A stretch of DNA of 64,000 nt from positions 36,456,001 through 36,520,000 of the forward strand of contig OZ231128.1 in NCBI GenBank assembly GCA_965153355.1, written 5' to 3'. Position 1 is the first letter of the stretch. Each line of letters opens with the position of its first letter. Under the pieces are notes generated by a model. It searched no databases. It saw nothing but the letters and a program-made list of their open reading frames with translations, and was not told where the DNA came from. The DNA is from Flaccisagitta enflata (lineage: Eukaryota > Chaetognatha > Sagittoidea > Aphragmophora). Below, in pieces: positions 1 through 13,096 of the stretch. The position numbers were made by a program, and so were the translations under genes.

Positions 1-540
1 CTGTTTCTTTGCTCATGGCGCCTCAGGGCGTGGTCACAGAACAAAAATGAAAATAGATTTGGAATCAGCAGACTTTGGGGATTCAGTAGGTAGCTTACCT
101 TACCTTACCTGGACCTGGTTTGGCTTTTATAGCCTTATCTTTAGGATATCATTGTCTCAGAGATTTATCACTCAATTTTTTAGAGAAAAAAGATCAACCC
201 CATAATGATCGCTGCAATATGTGATACAGAATCATTCACTGTAACATTATTTTTGCATACAAGCTTCCTGGGACCCTCTTAAACGCAAGGAGGAAATTCA
301 AACATTGTTTTTTTGATCGCTTCCTAAAAGAGCTCGGCCAAGTTGACTTCCCTACATTATGTTTTTTTTGTGCCTTTCACGTGCATCCCTTTTTTCGATC
401 TCAAGGTTGTACTTGTGATATCTCCACAGCTCGTAATCGTGATAGTACTGATTGTGCTCGTGTCGGGGTCACAGCGGCAGAGATGATGAGGCAAAAATAG
501 AAAGTAATATTGAGAAGGAATGTTTTTCAGATTCTGTTTC
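1..540. other. No gene seen
   Basis: Unremarkable AT-rich sequence. 5-bp tandem TTACCTTACC near 100 is the only local pattern. Confidence 0.6.
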
Positions 541-650
541 ATGGAAAACTAGGAGTGGTGCGCGTATGAACTAGTCAGTGACGGTTCACAGGGCCCTCTT
601 CCATTTTTTTTCCCAGTTAGGGTATGGTGAGGGATATTGTTCCACTTTGC
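541..650 (+). repeat. GGAAAACTAGGAGTGGTGCG interspersed repeat, copy 1
   Basis: GGAAAACTAGGAGTGGTGCG, CCTCTTCCATTTTTTTTCCC, GTGAGGGATATTGTTCCACT. Other copies: 38780-38875 (+), 56738-56852 (+), 26366-26482 (-). Copies 1 and 56738 also share TTGAGAAGGAATGTTTTTCA upstream. Confidence 0.7.
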
Positions 651-935
651 ATTGGACGAATTTTGATTCATCATCGCCGAGGCGTGAGGAAGATGAAGGC
701 AGATCAGAAAATAACAGAAATCCAATCATGGGTGGTAGAAACACAAGAAGACTCGAAGCAAATCCAATCACAAACGATGATGGCGATGAGAGAGGTGATG
801 ATGACGATGAAGATGATAGTGATGATGAGGTAAATCGATTGCGTTCGCTTCCATGCAAATGGGAGAGAGGAAGAGAGTGTTTGAAAGATCAAAAAAGTCT
901 TTCATTCAACTTTGTTTTTCCACTCGGTTCGCCTT

Positions 936-1041
936 CTTTCTTCTTCTTCTTCTTCTTCGTCTTCTTCTTCTTCTTCTTCTTCTTCTTCTTCTTCTTCTTC
1001 TTCTTCTTCTTCTTCTTCTTCTCCTTCTTCTTCTTCTTCTT
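936..1041. repeat. (TTC)n microsatellite
   Basis: About 105 bp of TTC/CTT. Open frames across it code only for poly-Phe, Leu or Ser. Confidence 0.95.
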
Positions 1042-1823
1042 TTTGAAATTTATCTTTTTTTTCTTTTAATGTTGTATTAGGTGGGCTGGGGTAAGAAGTA
1101 TCTGAGATTAAAATAGAAATTCTTTTCGTTATCCTTTCGTGAGATTCTGCAGAATTTTTACTCCCCTCAAGCGCGGTAGGACGGAATGTATGTATTTTTT
1201 CCTTTTTTTTCGCTTTGATAAATTCACTAAAAAATTGAACCCAGATTTCGTGTTCTGTTTTTCATTTTTTTTCTTCTTTCTTTTTCAATTTCCTGTATGT
1301 TTTTTTTTCTTTAATAAAATCCAGAGTGCCTTTTGCGTGATTCTTTCGGTTTGTGTTTAAGCTTTTTAATGTTTTCCTCTGGCGCTTTGTTCTCTTCTGT
1401 TTTGTTTTTGGTTTATTTTCCGTTTTTTGTTCCTTTTTGTAAATAGCCCCGCTTTTAAAACCGATGATATCGTCTTGTTTTGAAATTTCCGTTTTTAAAA
1501 GCTAGCCAGCCTGAAGATTTTTTTTCTTATCTTAGAAGATGATGAATTGTTTCTTCGTTAAAAAAAAACAACTTCTCTTCTCCTCTGCATATCTTTTTTT
1601 TCATCCACTCTTTGTTCACGCAATCCACACGGGGAAGAGGTAATAAAGATAATGCGACCCCCACACACGCTATTTCGCCGATTAACTGTCTTCACATCGT
1701 TTTTTTTTGGCAGTTATCTTTCAGATAAGCTTTTCCATCTTCGACATCATCATCCTTATCGTCGTCTTCATCCTCATCGTCCGTTACCTATATGCATGAA
1801 CAACGTGTTTTTTAAAAGAAATC

Positions 1824-1825
<2 letters not shown>

Positions 1826-1916
<91 letters not shown>
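1826..1916. repeat. (GA)n microsatellite
   Basis: About 45 perfect GA units. Confidence 0.97.
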
Positions 1917-1918
<2 letters not shown>

Positions 1919-1924
1919 TTCACT

Positions 1925-2295
1925 AGAGCGCATTTTAATGGGCTGAAGGCAAATAAGGCATATTCGAAGGCTGGAGGGCAGAATTCAGGCTTGGAGAGCA
2001 TATTTGAGGTTTGGAGGGCAAATTTGAGCCACAGAGGGCTGATTTGATGCTTGGAGGGGTAATCGAAGGTTTGGATGTCAGATTTGAGGTCTGGAGGTCA
2101 GATTTGAGGCGGGGGGGGGGGGCTGATTTGAAGCCTGGAGGGCTAAATTGAGGGCTGGGAGGGTAAATTTGAGGCGTTGATGGCCGACAGGGGGGCGGAC
2201 GGAAGGACGGAGGGACGGAAGGACGGACAGACGTCTGGAAATTCCCCCCTGTTTTCTACAGGACATCGGCCCTTTGGGGCCGCTGCCCAAAAAGC
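1925..2295. repeat. Half of a hairpin-arm (GCAGCGGCCCC) element
   Basis: Tandem GGAGGGCAGATTTGAGG-like units of about 20 bp, then GGACGGAAGGACGG repeats and the arm CTACAGGACATCGGCCCTTT with GGGGCCGCTGCCC. The matching left arm is absent. Confidence 0.6.
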
Positions 2296-2398
2296 TTCAA
2301 AACACTCGCTCTCCCACTTTTCGACTCATGCTCATGGATCAACGGACTAACGTATGGACGGACGGACGAACAAAGCCTTTTATAGAGTTGCCTGTCTA

Positions 2399-3310
2399 CA
2401 GAGGCCTGTAGAGGCCTAGACACCCTAGACAAAGTCTAGGGGCCCGGGCCTCAGGGGAGCCCGGAGGGCCCCTGAATGGTCTTAGAAATGAAGAGAAAAA
2501 AGTAGGGAAAATAGAAAAGAAAAAGGAAAAAAAGAAAAAAGGAAAGAAGGACAAAAAAGAAAAAAAAAAGAAGAAAAAAAAGTCATGGACCCAACATAGA
2601 CCTAGGCACCTGGGGCTGAGGGAATAGTATGCAAAACCGGGCCCTTAGCTGGGTGCTGAAGAGTCCAACAAGGCCAGATATCAATATATAGGTTTTTAGG
2701 CTAGAAAATTTCTGATTTGAGATAAAGGACTAATTTTTTGTGCTGAAATGCAAGGGAACATGATTATCTACTCATAAAAACATAGTTTTTCACATGGATA
2801 TGGCTATATCTCTGATTTTTGATGTCACTTAAGTAAAAACACGATATTTCAAACAGGTCACATATGGTATTAGTGCCATAGCTGCAGCAAAAACTGGTCA
2901 TAGGATTAGCTTCCTCCTTGTCCAATTTGGTCACAATGGTGGTACAAGTTGATTAGGGGCTTTGGAAAAACATCTACGCTCCCAAACTTCCACAAAGGCT
3001 TCAAATCTAAAACTCAACACTATTTTCTTGTTTTTTTTTGTTATATGGCCGTTAACCTAAGTGGTGAAAAAAAGTACCAGTTTGAAGGACAAAACACAAT
3101 TTTTTGCCTTGCTCAGTTACTTATGACATTTATCTACCAATTGGACTTCTTTGCACCACCCTGCAAGGAAAAGGGTTTTCATTTTGTTTGACCGACAATG
3201 CTCTAATCTATCGTTTGAAACCGTCTCTGCGCTGATGGCTATAAATTGGGGGGGGGGAGGCCCAGATTTTTTTATTTTATAGGGGCCCGGCATTCCTCTA
3301 CTGGCCCCTG
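2399..3310. mobile_element. hAT-like non-autonomous element nested in a Helentron-like copy
   Basis: Termini CAGAGGCC and (reverse) CAGGGGCC. Flanks are CCTGTCTA at 2391-2398 and CCTGTCCG at 3311-3318, an 8-bp duplication with one CG-to-TA change. The outer sequences GAGTTG...GCAACTAAAAAG rejoin into the usual end of the surrounding repeat. No transposase frame. Confidence 0.65.
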
Positions 3311-3419
3311 CCTGTCCGCAACTAAAAAGAGCTATAGACTTCAACTTGGTCTTATGGTCATTTGCAAGATTTGATTCATATCTTTGAAATGGAATCAATC
3401 TGGGGTGTCTGGCTTTATT

Positions 3420-3970
<551 letters not shown>

Positions 3971-4659
3971 ACTTTTATCGCATTTTGTTCCATCAAGATG
4001 GCACAATTGACGACCTATCATTTCGTCCAACCTTTTTGTTCTAAAGAAAACAATTTGAACGAGGATCAAGGACTAAGGACAAGTACACAGAAGAGATCGT
4101 AATAGAATATCTTAGTGGTGTCCACGCAAACCAATGAGTGGCAACGTCAAAAAGTCAGTTTTAAAAAGTCCTATCACATCAGACTACCAGTCAGCCAAAA
4201 TGTCGGTCAGTCTGTAATGTACGCTACAATACCAAGCAATCCCCACTAAAACTTCAAATCGATCCATCAGTAATGGAATGTGGAAGCGGTTGGTTTTCAT
4301 GCCGCTTCCACCGCTTCTGCTTCCGCTTCCATTTTACAGTTCAAAAACTAGTAGTTATCCCATCCTCCAAATTGGAGGCGGTCAGTCGCTTCCACATCCC
4401 TATTGACAACAATATTTATTGTCCCTTCAACTTGCTTTCTTTATTTTAAATAGCTGTTGCAGATAACTGCATATATCTGGATTCTTAAAGCCCATTCATG
4501 TGGGGTTTTTATACAGTTTTTTTTGTTCATTGTCTCATTGTCGTCTTACATTTTAGAATTATAGCATATTTTTTATCTCTATTTAAGAGAGGTCATTTCT
4601 GCCCATCGATTCATTGGATATTCTCACCAACGTTTTTTTTTAAATATTACACTCTTTTT

Positions 4660-4835
4660 TAGTTGCGGACATAGGCTTTGTCCGTCGGTCCATCGGTCCG
4701 TTGGTCCGTGAACATGAGTCGAAAACGAGCGTTATAAAGCTTTGGTGTATGTGTGTGTGTGAGGGGGGGGGGTGTTGGATATTGGATGGGGGTTGGATAT
4801 TCCTGCCCACCGCGCCACTTGTTACAAATACAGTG
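4660..4835 (+). mobile_element. Helentron-like copy, CACTTGTT-end subtype
   Basis: TTTAGTTGCGGACATAGGCT, (GGTCCGTC)n, GTCGAAAACGAGCG, GGATATTCCTGCCCACC, ending in CACTTGTT. Confidence 0.65.
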
Positions 4836-5310
4836 CTAACTTTACTATTCTTTTATACGTTTGATCATCCCCATTCATTCCTTCACTCATTCATTCCTTT
4901 ATTCCTCAAACACATCTATTCCTAAAACTAATTCTTATTCATAAAAAAACCTTTGTTTGCAAAAAAACAAAAAAAAACAGAAAAAAAACAAACAAAAAAC
5001 AACAAACAAACGATCATTCACAGAGGGCGCTTAGCCATTTAAAAGCAGTTTGGATAATAAAGTGATGTTAGAAAGAAGTAAATCATATCAAACTATACAT
5101 TCAAGTTTTGACCGACGGACCGACCAACGAAAGTTATTTATGATTTAGTGATGCAAGGTCAAGATCATCTTTTTACATACAAAGATAAAAGAAAAACAGG
5201 AATCCTACTGGGCATAACAGATCATGTCAGTGACGTTTTTGGCAATTAGAGCACAGCGTGATATCCACGGTCGTGTTTGGATTGCAAAAATTATTCTGTG
5301 TGGATTTCTT

Positions 5311-5483
5311 TTTTAGTTGCGGACACGCAACTCTATAAGAGGCTTTGTCCGTCCGTCGGTCGGTCGGTTGGTCGGTCGGTTGATCGGTCCATAAAGGTGA
5401 TCGAGTCGAAAAGTGGGTAAACGCGCATTTCCGCCCCTGCCCACCCGTCCGCAACTGGTATGGGCCGTGTATCCGGCCTTGTT
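5311..5483 (+). mobile_element. Helentron-like (HINE) copy, full length
   Basis: TTTTAGTTGCGGACACGCAACT, (GTCG/GGTC)n, CTGCCCACCCGTCCGCAACT and a GGGCCGTGTATCCGGCC hairpin ending CTTGTT. Subterminal inverted repeats AGTTGCGGAC / GTCCGCAACT. A typical member of the commonest repeat in the window. Confidence 0.8.
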
Positions 5484-7170
5484 TCATGATGAACAAGGAT
5501 TTTTGGTTTGATTGAAAAATATAGAAGGTTAATGTCATGGAAAAGGGTCCGTGGTCGGAGTGAAATCCATCAATTTTGAAATGTTGAAAATCGAACAAAA
5601 CCATACATCATCATGTAGCTAACCTTATATCATGTATGAATTGATACTTGGATTTTCTTATGAGAGCTCATTTTTCATACAAATTAGGCCTAATTACACA
5701 TCTTTTTGCAAACGTACTAATGTTAGATTTAGTTAAATACAATGAAGAAATCAATATGACAGTCAAATTCTTGAAGAATATGTTCAAGCAATCATGTATG
5801 TTCATGTTTCTAAATTTTTAAACAAAATTTTGAGTTTTTTGAAAAAATCTCTATAAGTACCATTTCTGGCTGGGTGGGCTGTTGGAGGAAAAAAATTTTT
5901 TGCCAAGCTCTATTTCATGCCAGTGACGAGGCATCTTTAAGGGAAGCTTCATGCAAAATTTCAACCAGATCGGACAATTATTTCAAAAGTTATGCTGTTT
6001 TTTCCATTTTTTTTTTCTGGTAGGTTGGTTGGTCTGTCTGGACTCCTAGGCATCTTTAAGACACACCAGAATATAGGTGAAGAACCCTCTTGATCTAGGT
6101 AACAACCGTGCAAAATTTCGTTGGGCTAGCTCAAATAGTTTTTGGGATAAGCCAATTTGAATTTTATGAAATTTTTCTAAATTGAGGCACAAAAGCATCG
6201 CGCCTTTGTGTGAGAAGCGCTGTGTGGAAACAAAGAATTAACTACGAGGCTTCGTCGGCGAGCGTTACAATTCACTCCCTATTTCAGTACTGATCAACTT
6301 TGTAATTTCATTGTGACCAAACGAATTAGAGTTAAGACTTGAAATTTGAGATGTAGGTACAGAATTTCACCATCTTTCTCATCATGTAGATGAATTTTCC
6401 GTTAATCATGTTACTATGCCTTGACAGAGTATGAATCATAGTGTGACACAAGTGTGACACCACCAACAAGGAGCACCTTTGAATTGTAACGCTCTAGGAA
6501 ACTGTTGATTTCTCCAAAATGAAAAGGAAAAAATCCTTGAAATTTGGAGGAAATGTCGTTCAACTAGTTGTTAATGCAATAACAAAAGAAAAAATGCTTA
6601 ATGTTTGAACAATCATAGGCTTACAAAAAAAACTGTCGGCTTATCTCATTTTGAGAAAAAAATGACAGAAAAATGAAGGGGAAGAGTATTATAATTTGAA
6701 GTCATTTTTTTTCATCTTACAGTTGAGTTATTGAGTTCAAATTTTTTGCACATGTCAATGGATGGATAGAGATGGCTTACAAGCTATGGGATGACTCTGC
6801 TTGACATTTTTTGATTGCTTAAACTAGCTTTTTGCTTACAGGGACAAAATCGGGACAGGCCAAAAAAGGCCCTTCTACCCCTGTTTGGGACCCCATAGGG
6901 GCAGTTGGAGGAGCAAAAATTGGTTTGGTATGGCGCACCAGGTAGTTAGGTATGTCACCCAACCTTTGTGTCCTTATTAAATGCAGCAGCAGAAGCGATG
7001 ACACTTCTACAATGGTGGAGAGTCAGGGTTTCTTCGGCGGACCCCGATGCGCGGAATTAACCAGAATGTAATTTCGCTTTTCACTTTTTCTAAATAGCAA
7101 TATTGCTAACAAATAGTTAATGCATTTTTGCCCCAAAAGTTTTTATCTCCTAAAACCGGGAACTGTAGTC
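5484..7170. other. No gene seen; diverged repeat words
   Basis: Two related segments (GAGGCATCTTTAAGGGAAGC near 5935 and TAGGCATCTTTAAGACACAC near 6047), each followed by TGCAAAATTTC, suggest an old tandem repeat. The rest is AT-rich without coding signals. Confidence 0.5.
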
Positions 7171-7173
7171 CAC

Positions 7174-7363
7174 TTTTTAGTCGCGTGCTACGCGACTTTA
7201 CACCCCGCTATGTCGGTTGGTCAGTTGGTCCCCTTTTTACTTTTTTTGGCATTTTTGAGCTTTTATAGCAAACAGCTCCTGCCCAGATGCCCTAGTGACC
7301 TTCTTCAGCACTGCTCCTGCCCACTAGCACGCGACTAGGGTAGGCGAGTATCCGGCCTTGTTA
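7174..7363 (+). mobile_element. Helentron-like copy, TCGCG subtype
   Basis: TTTTTAGTCGCGTGCTACGC opens, CACGCGACTAGGGTAGGCGA then TCCGGCCTTGTT close. A degenerate second copy follows at about 7450-7640. Confidence 0.75.
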
Positions 7364-7612
7364 TAAGCTGCTGAATATATCGTTCCGAGTAGTCACAGCT
7401 TCTGATGAGATTAACAATCGATCTTCAAAAGATCATGTCACTCAGTCACTGTACTTTTAGCCACGGACTCAAGACTCTATATGAGGCTTTGTCCGTCCAT
7501 CCGTTGGTCCATCCGTCTATTGGTCCGTTTGTGATGCTCAAGTGATATAATGTGAAAATGCACATTTAAGATGCTGCCGTTGTGATTGTATGTGCTGGTG
7601 TGTTTAGAGGAG

Positions 7613-7768
7613 GGGGAGTTGTAAGCCCCCTGGAGAACTGCTAGAGCGCATCCGCTATTAAGGCATGCCCGCCTACATTCTTATTTTAAAAGTTATTTCT
7701 ATGTTGGCAATAAGGCAACTTCTCTATGAGGCATGATTTTGGCATGCGCACTGGTGAATCTCGACTAT
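7613..7768. mobile_element. Degenerate short MITE abutting the fold-back element
   Basis: Related to the element at 23449-23622: GCTAGAGCGCATCCGCTATTA, then AAGGCAACTTCTCTATGAGG, then TGCGCACTGGTGAATCTCGA. Confidence 0.5.
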
Positions 7769-8751
7769 AGTAGGGTTGGGGCTCGATGGGGCCCCTGACA
7801 AAAAATTCAAAATTATGGTCTCCTCACCTTTTTTTAATCAAATTCTATGTTTTTAAAAGTGTGTAAAACAGTTCCCACGACAGAAATCAAAAATTTTACC
7901 CAGGGGCCCAAGGTATGAAGTCTAGAGGTAAATCTGTGAAAATCGCGAGAAAACGCTAAAATCACCAAATTCATTGTCACCATTTTTTAATCATTCTGTT
8001 GTTAGATTGATAAAAAACCTTGGGATTGTTACTGTTTGAAGGACTTAATACTGATAGAATTTAGACTGGAGGACAGTAGACCACCTGGGGCCCCTGAGGG
8101 GCCCCAAAAAAGCCCTTAAATAGTTAAAATGATTATAATTACCAAAAAATGAGGTTTTTGTTGCTGTTTTTCCTTTCAGGTTATTGGAGATGGATGTTTT
8201 ATGATAATATACTGTCATCTAGCGGTGGGGTACACAAAACAAGATAAGGGGTCCCTAAAGGGGTTGATCTAGGGGCCCCAACTAACTTACAATAATAGGA
8301 AATAACTAAAATCTTGGCATTTTCAACAGTTTTTTTGCCTCTATGATAATGAAATGCCAAATTACCTATTCAGATACTGTTATCTAGTGCAGGAAAACAT
8401 GATTTGAATAAGTGTGAAGGCTTTGAACCCCAGATAGGCCCTATTAGAGGGCTCTAAAGACCTAAAATGGCAAAAATTAGCCAAAATTTTTATATTTTCT
8501 TTTATTTTGCTTTAATAGGAATGGGCTGGTTTATTACAATTGCATGATAATTCCATTCATTCTTTTTTTTTGTTCATTCATTCATTCATTCTTTTTGTTT
8601 ATTCATTCAGTCACAATACAGAAAATGATTTATATCATAAATGATTAACCTATAAGAAGCTGCTTCTCACACTCAAAAATCATGACTTGCATCTTGATAT
8701 CCTCCAATATAATGTGCAATGGTCTTTTAACAGCTTTTGGTTTTGTTTTTT

Positions 8752-10269
8752 TTTTTAGTCGCGTGCACGCGACTCTACAACCCGCTCCGTCTGTCGGTTG
8801 GTCGGTCGGTCCGTCGGTCCGTCGGTCCGTCGGTCTGTAACACTTAGCTTTTTTGCGTCGTTTTTGGTCATTTTTTGTCGTCCAGAGTTATTTTGGGTCA
8901 TTTTTTTGTGGTTTTTGGTCATTTTTGGTTGCTTTTGGTCATTTTTGGTTGTTTTTAGTCATTTTTGGTCATTTTTAATCATTTACGTCACTTTGTTCAT
9001 TTGAGTCATTTGTGTCGTTTTTGGGCATATGAAATAGTTTTAATTCATTTTAAGTCATTTCAGGTCATTTTTGGTCCTCTAACATGGTTTTTTGTTTTTG
9101 GTTTTATGGTTTTTGGATTTTTGTTTTTTTGTTTTTTTGGTTTTGGGTTTTTTGTTTTTTTGGTTTTTGTTTTTTTTTGTTTTTGTTTTTTTTTTTTGGT
9201 CATTTATGTTTTTTGATATGTTTTGGTCATTTATGTTTTTTGGTATATTTTGGTCATATATGTCATTTCAAGTCTGCTGGTTTCAGTCTGCTGGTTTAAG
9301 TCTGCTGGTTTAAGTCTACTGGTTTAGGTCTGCTGGTTTGAGTCTGCTGGTTTAAGTCTGCTGGTTTAAGTCTGCTGGTTTAATTCTGCTGGTTTAAGTC
9401 AGCTGGTTTATGTTAGCTGGTTTATGTTGGCTGGTTTAAGTTGGCTGGTTTAAGTCCGCTGGTTTAAGTTGGCTGGATTAGGTTGGCTGGTTTAAGTCAG
9501 CTGATTTAGGTCTGCTGGTTAAGGTCTGCTGGTTAAAGTCTGCTGGTTTAAGTCTGCTGGTTTAAGTCTGCTGGTTTAAGTCTGCTGGTTTAAGTTGGCT
9601 GGTTTAAGTTGGCTGGTTTAAGTCGACTGGTTTAAGTCGGCTGGTTTAAGTCGGCTGGTTTAAGTCGGCTGGTTTAAGTTGGCTGGTTTAAGTCTGCTGG
9701 TTTAAGTCTGCTGGTTTAAGTCAGCTGGTTTAAGTCAGCTGGTTTAAGTCTGCTGGTTTGGGTCTGGTTTAAGTCTGGTTTAAGTCTGGTTTAAGTCTGG
9801 TTTAAGTCTGGTTTAAGTATGGTTTAAGTATGGTTTAAGTCTGGTTTAAGTCTGGTTTAAGTCTTGTTTGAGTCTAGTTTGAGTCTGGTTTGAGTCTGGT
9901 TTAGGTCTGGTTTGAGTCTGGCTTGAGTCTGGTTTAAGTCTGGTTTAAGTCTGGTTCATGTCTGATTTATGTCTGGTTTAGGTCTGGTTTAGGTCTGGTT
10001 TATGTCTGGTTTAAGTCTGGTTTAGGTCTGGTTTAGGTCTGGTTTTGGTCTGGTTTGAGTCTGGTTTGAGTCTGGTTTGAGTCTGGTTTGAGTCTGGTTT
10101 GAGTCTGGTTTGAGTCTGGTTTGAGTCTGGTTTGAGTCTGGTTTGGGTCTGGTTTGGTTCTGGTTTGGGTCTGGTTTAAGTCTGATTTTTGAAAAAAAAG
10201 ATCAATAAGGAGTCAGGTCAGTTCAGTTATTTTTGTCCTGCACGCGACTTATAGGTGTTGGCCTTGTTT
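8752..10269 (+). mobile_element. Helentron-like copy swollen by internal minisatellites
   Basis: Opens TTTTTTAGTCGCGTGCACGC and CCGTCGGTCC repeats, closes TGCACGCGACTTATAGGTGT and TGGCCTTGTTT. Between the ends lie about 1.3 kb of successive tandem repeats. Inserted in the fold-back element 7771-11965. Confidence 0.75.
9270..10180. repeat. Minisatellite array, 14-bp then 11-bp units
   Basis: Units AGTCTGCTGGTTTA (14 bp), with GGCTGG and CAGCTG variants, pass near 9760 into GTCTGGTTTAA (11 bp) with TTTGA variants. Upstream, 8860-9260 has GTCATTTTTGGT units. All lie inside the Helentron-like copy. Confidence 0.9.
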
Positions 10270-10374
10270 GTTTTTTTTTGTTTTTTTTTTTTGTTGTTTT
10301 TTTTTCAACAATAAAAATGAATGTGAATATGTAATGGGATTAGGATCAAACTTTTTCGTTCAGTCTCTACTTGA

Positions 10375-10583
10375 ACAAGGCGGGAAATACAGCTGCCCCA
10401 GTTGTGTCTTGCGTGTGGGTGGTCAGGGGCTATATTTGAGGTCCCTAGAACATTTGGGCAGGAGCAAAGAGGTCAAACAATAACAACATAAACAAGTAAA
10501 ATTGTGTCAGATTCACCAACTTACCAATGGATGGACTGATAGACAAAGTTGGGTGTAGAGTCGCATAGCATACAACTAAAAAT
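10375..10583 (-). mobile_element. Helentron-like copy, degenerate
   Basis: Ends GGTGTAGAGTCGCATAGCAT then ACAACTAAAAATG. The start is CAAGGCGGGAAATACAGC. Confidence 0.5.
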
Positions 10584-12559
10584 GAGTCAATTCTAACATT
10601 GTCAAACTGACATTAGTTCTAGGAATATCTTAAGAATTTTGCCATTCCAGCTGTCATTGATTGATCTTTTGGTACCAGAAACAAGGACAGTGAACCTGTT
10701 ATTGAAAATTCCCAACTGAGGGAAATGGCCGAAACTATCTTTTTTGCTCATGCCCCCCAAGCCAAAAGCATAAATCTTGCACTCCCCTCTATTGCTAAAC
10801 TCGAAAAGAACTAACCTTAGTTTCTTCCATTTGAAATTATTCTTTATCTAAGCCAACCAAAATTCTCTGACCATAGCCCATTCTTTCAGCTGACAGTGGC
10901 AACCTGGTTTGCTTCTGCATCTTTTTCATCTGTTGTCCAAGCCTTGTAACGTCAAGCAGCTTTGCCTAAGCTTCTGCCTTAATTGTTTTAAAAGAAAAGA
11001 AAAATCTGCACTTGATAGTTAATTTTGTTCACAGTATCAAAATTCAAATGATGAGATCAGAGGTCCTTGTCACATGGCTGTTAAACATGGAATAAAGGTG
11101 CTAAATAAATGAATGTATGTGTGAAGGAATGAATGAATGAATGAATGAATGAATGAATAAAAATCATGAAGGAATAATTAGAATGATATTCCATAAACAG
11201 TATGCAGGTGTGATAAATCAGTCCATCCACTTTGAGGAAAAAAAAAAACCTGAAAAAATATCACGATTTTAATCATTTTTGGTTATTGTGGGTTGTTTGG
11301 GCCCTTAGGAATGGCCCATCAGGTGTCCAAAGCCTTCACTTTTATTTCTATCCAGTTAGATGACAGTATCTGAACAGAATTATTGGCACTAAATTGTCTG
11401 TAAGCAGAAAAAACTATAAAAAAGACAAGTTTTGGTCACTTTATATAGCTTTGAGCTATTTGGGGTCCCTGTGTGGGCCTCTCATGGGCCCTTAGGGCTT
11501 TTTTGTGTACCCCACCATCACATATAGCTGTATATCTGTATGAAGATTATATTTCCATTGCCCTCAAATGAGAAATTCCAACAAAAACCATGTTATTATA
11601 GCTATTTTGGCTATTTTGAGGCCTCAAGAGGACCCCTGGAGGGGCCCCTAGGGGTTACTGTTATCTATTTCTTGAAATTTCTTATACTTCTAGTAAAAAT
11701 CTCTCAAACAAGACCAATCACAAGGTTTTTGATCAATCCATTGAGACAATATAAAAAAACAAGCAAAGCAACAGATCAAACAATTTTTCTCATTTTTGCG
11801 ATTTTCGCACATCTCACCTTTTGCTTTAAACATGCGGGCCCCTGGGTAAAAATGAGTAAAATGAGTATAAAAATGGTATCATTCATCTCCTAACATATTG
11901 ATTTTGACAAAAAAATGGTGAGCAAACGCCAATTCCAACCTAGGCAATCGAGCCCCTACCCTAACTATAGTTAAGATTGTTGTTTTATCGAAATGGACTT
12001 GTTTAGTTGTAATACTGATTCATCTTTGATACTTACAACTTTAAACTATCCCTCACAGAACCTTCGTAACTTGACTGAAAAGCGCCACACACAGCGGCAG
12101 CGCAGCAGTGATACCAATAAGCCAAAGATGTATATTTTGAACGTAATCCATTGAACGTCTTGCCAACTATCAATTGATACTTGATTTACAGATAGTATTT
12201 CCTTCTTACACTCGAATGAGAGACGACATAAAGTCGAAATTGAGTAAGCCCAAGAAATGAGAACAAATGTTACCGCTGAATGTCACAGTTGGCTTTTCCT
12301 AACAATGATAAACGATCTCGCCCACCTGAGCCAGGAAAAACAAGACTGACCAGGCAACGATGCACCATGAAAATGTCACTGCGTAAAGTGAATTATGCGC
12401 AGAAAATGATATGAAAATGATATGATTGATGTTTGGTAAGGATAGATGGATGGATGGACAGATATTGTCTCCATGAGAAAAGAAGCCTCTCAAATCCCAT
12501 GAGGGGTCTCGCAGTTGCCTAGATCAGCCAAAACTGGTGTTTTTTTTTACTGAGAGGTG

Positions 12560-13096
12560 ATGGGCGGATGAACCAACTGACCGACAGACAGACCCTCAGA
12601 AAGAAATGCAATGACGCATCTTATATCATTTTAAAGATTTCTAGTTACTATATGACCTCAGCGTGGCCAGGAACTGCCGTTAACAGCATTTTCTGAACAG
12701 GGGTAATGGACCCATCGATAGACGGACAGAACTACAATACTACAGGACATTTCACAATTACATACTTAACAATGGCCTGTCATACTTTCGAAAGACAACA
12801 ACGGTGATTCAAAAAATCTTAGGGATGGACAGAGGGACGGACCGACCGACCAACACAGCAAGGTGTAGAGTTGCGTGTCCGCGACTAAAAAGAAGGCCAA
12901 ATGCATGGCTATCCAAGTGACGTGCTGGTGGGCAGGAGCAGTGATTACTGAATTGATAAACTTAACAACTTAGGCAGGGAAAGTGAAGCAAAAACTACTT
13001 TGAAATAGAGAAATAGCCAAGTGTTAGGATGGACCAACCTAGATACTGATGGGCAGACAGAGCAGTTTAAAGAGTCGAGTGCACCTGACTAAAACA
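12560..13096 (-). mobile_element. Two or more abutting Helentron-like copies
   Basis: First copy ends GTAGAGTTGCGTGTCCGCGA then CTAAAAAG at 12893, after GACGGACCGACCGACC. A second starts AAGGCCAAATGCATGGCTAT and ends AGAGTCGAGTGCACCTGACT with AAAAC near 13096. Confidence 0.6.

Larger units (their letters stand above)
7771..11965. mobile_element. 4.2-kb fold-back element with arms of about 700 bp
   Basis: TIRs TAGGGTTGGGGCTCGAT and (reverse) TTAGGGTAGGGGCTCGAT, flanked by TATAG at 7766-7770 and 11966-11970. Arms of about 700 bp (7771-8530 and 11230-11965) pair imperfectly, e.g. GGTGGGGTACACAAAA near 8230 with its complement near 11505. The interior is occupied by a Helentron-like insertion (8752-10269). 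No transposase frame is recognised. Confidence 0.75.

Noticed and set aside
9270-10180. Regular short repeats resembling a CRISPR-like array
   Set aside because: Units are contiguous 11-14-mers without spacers, inside a eukaryotic transposable element.
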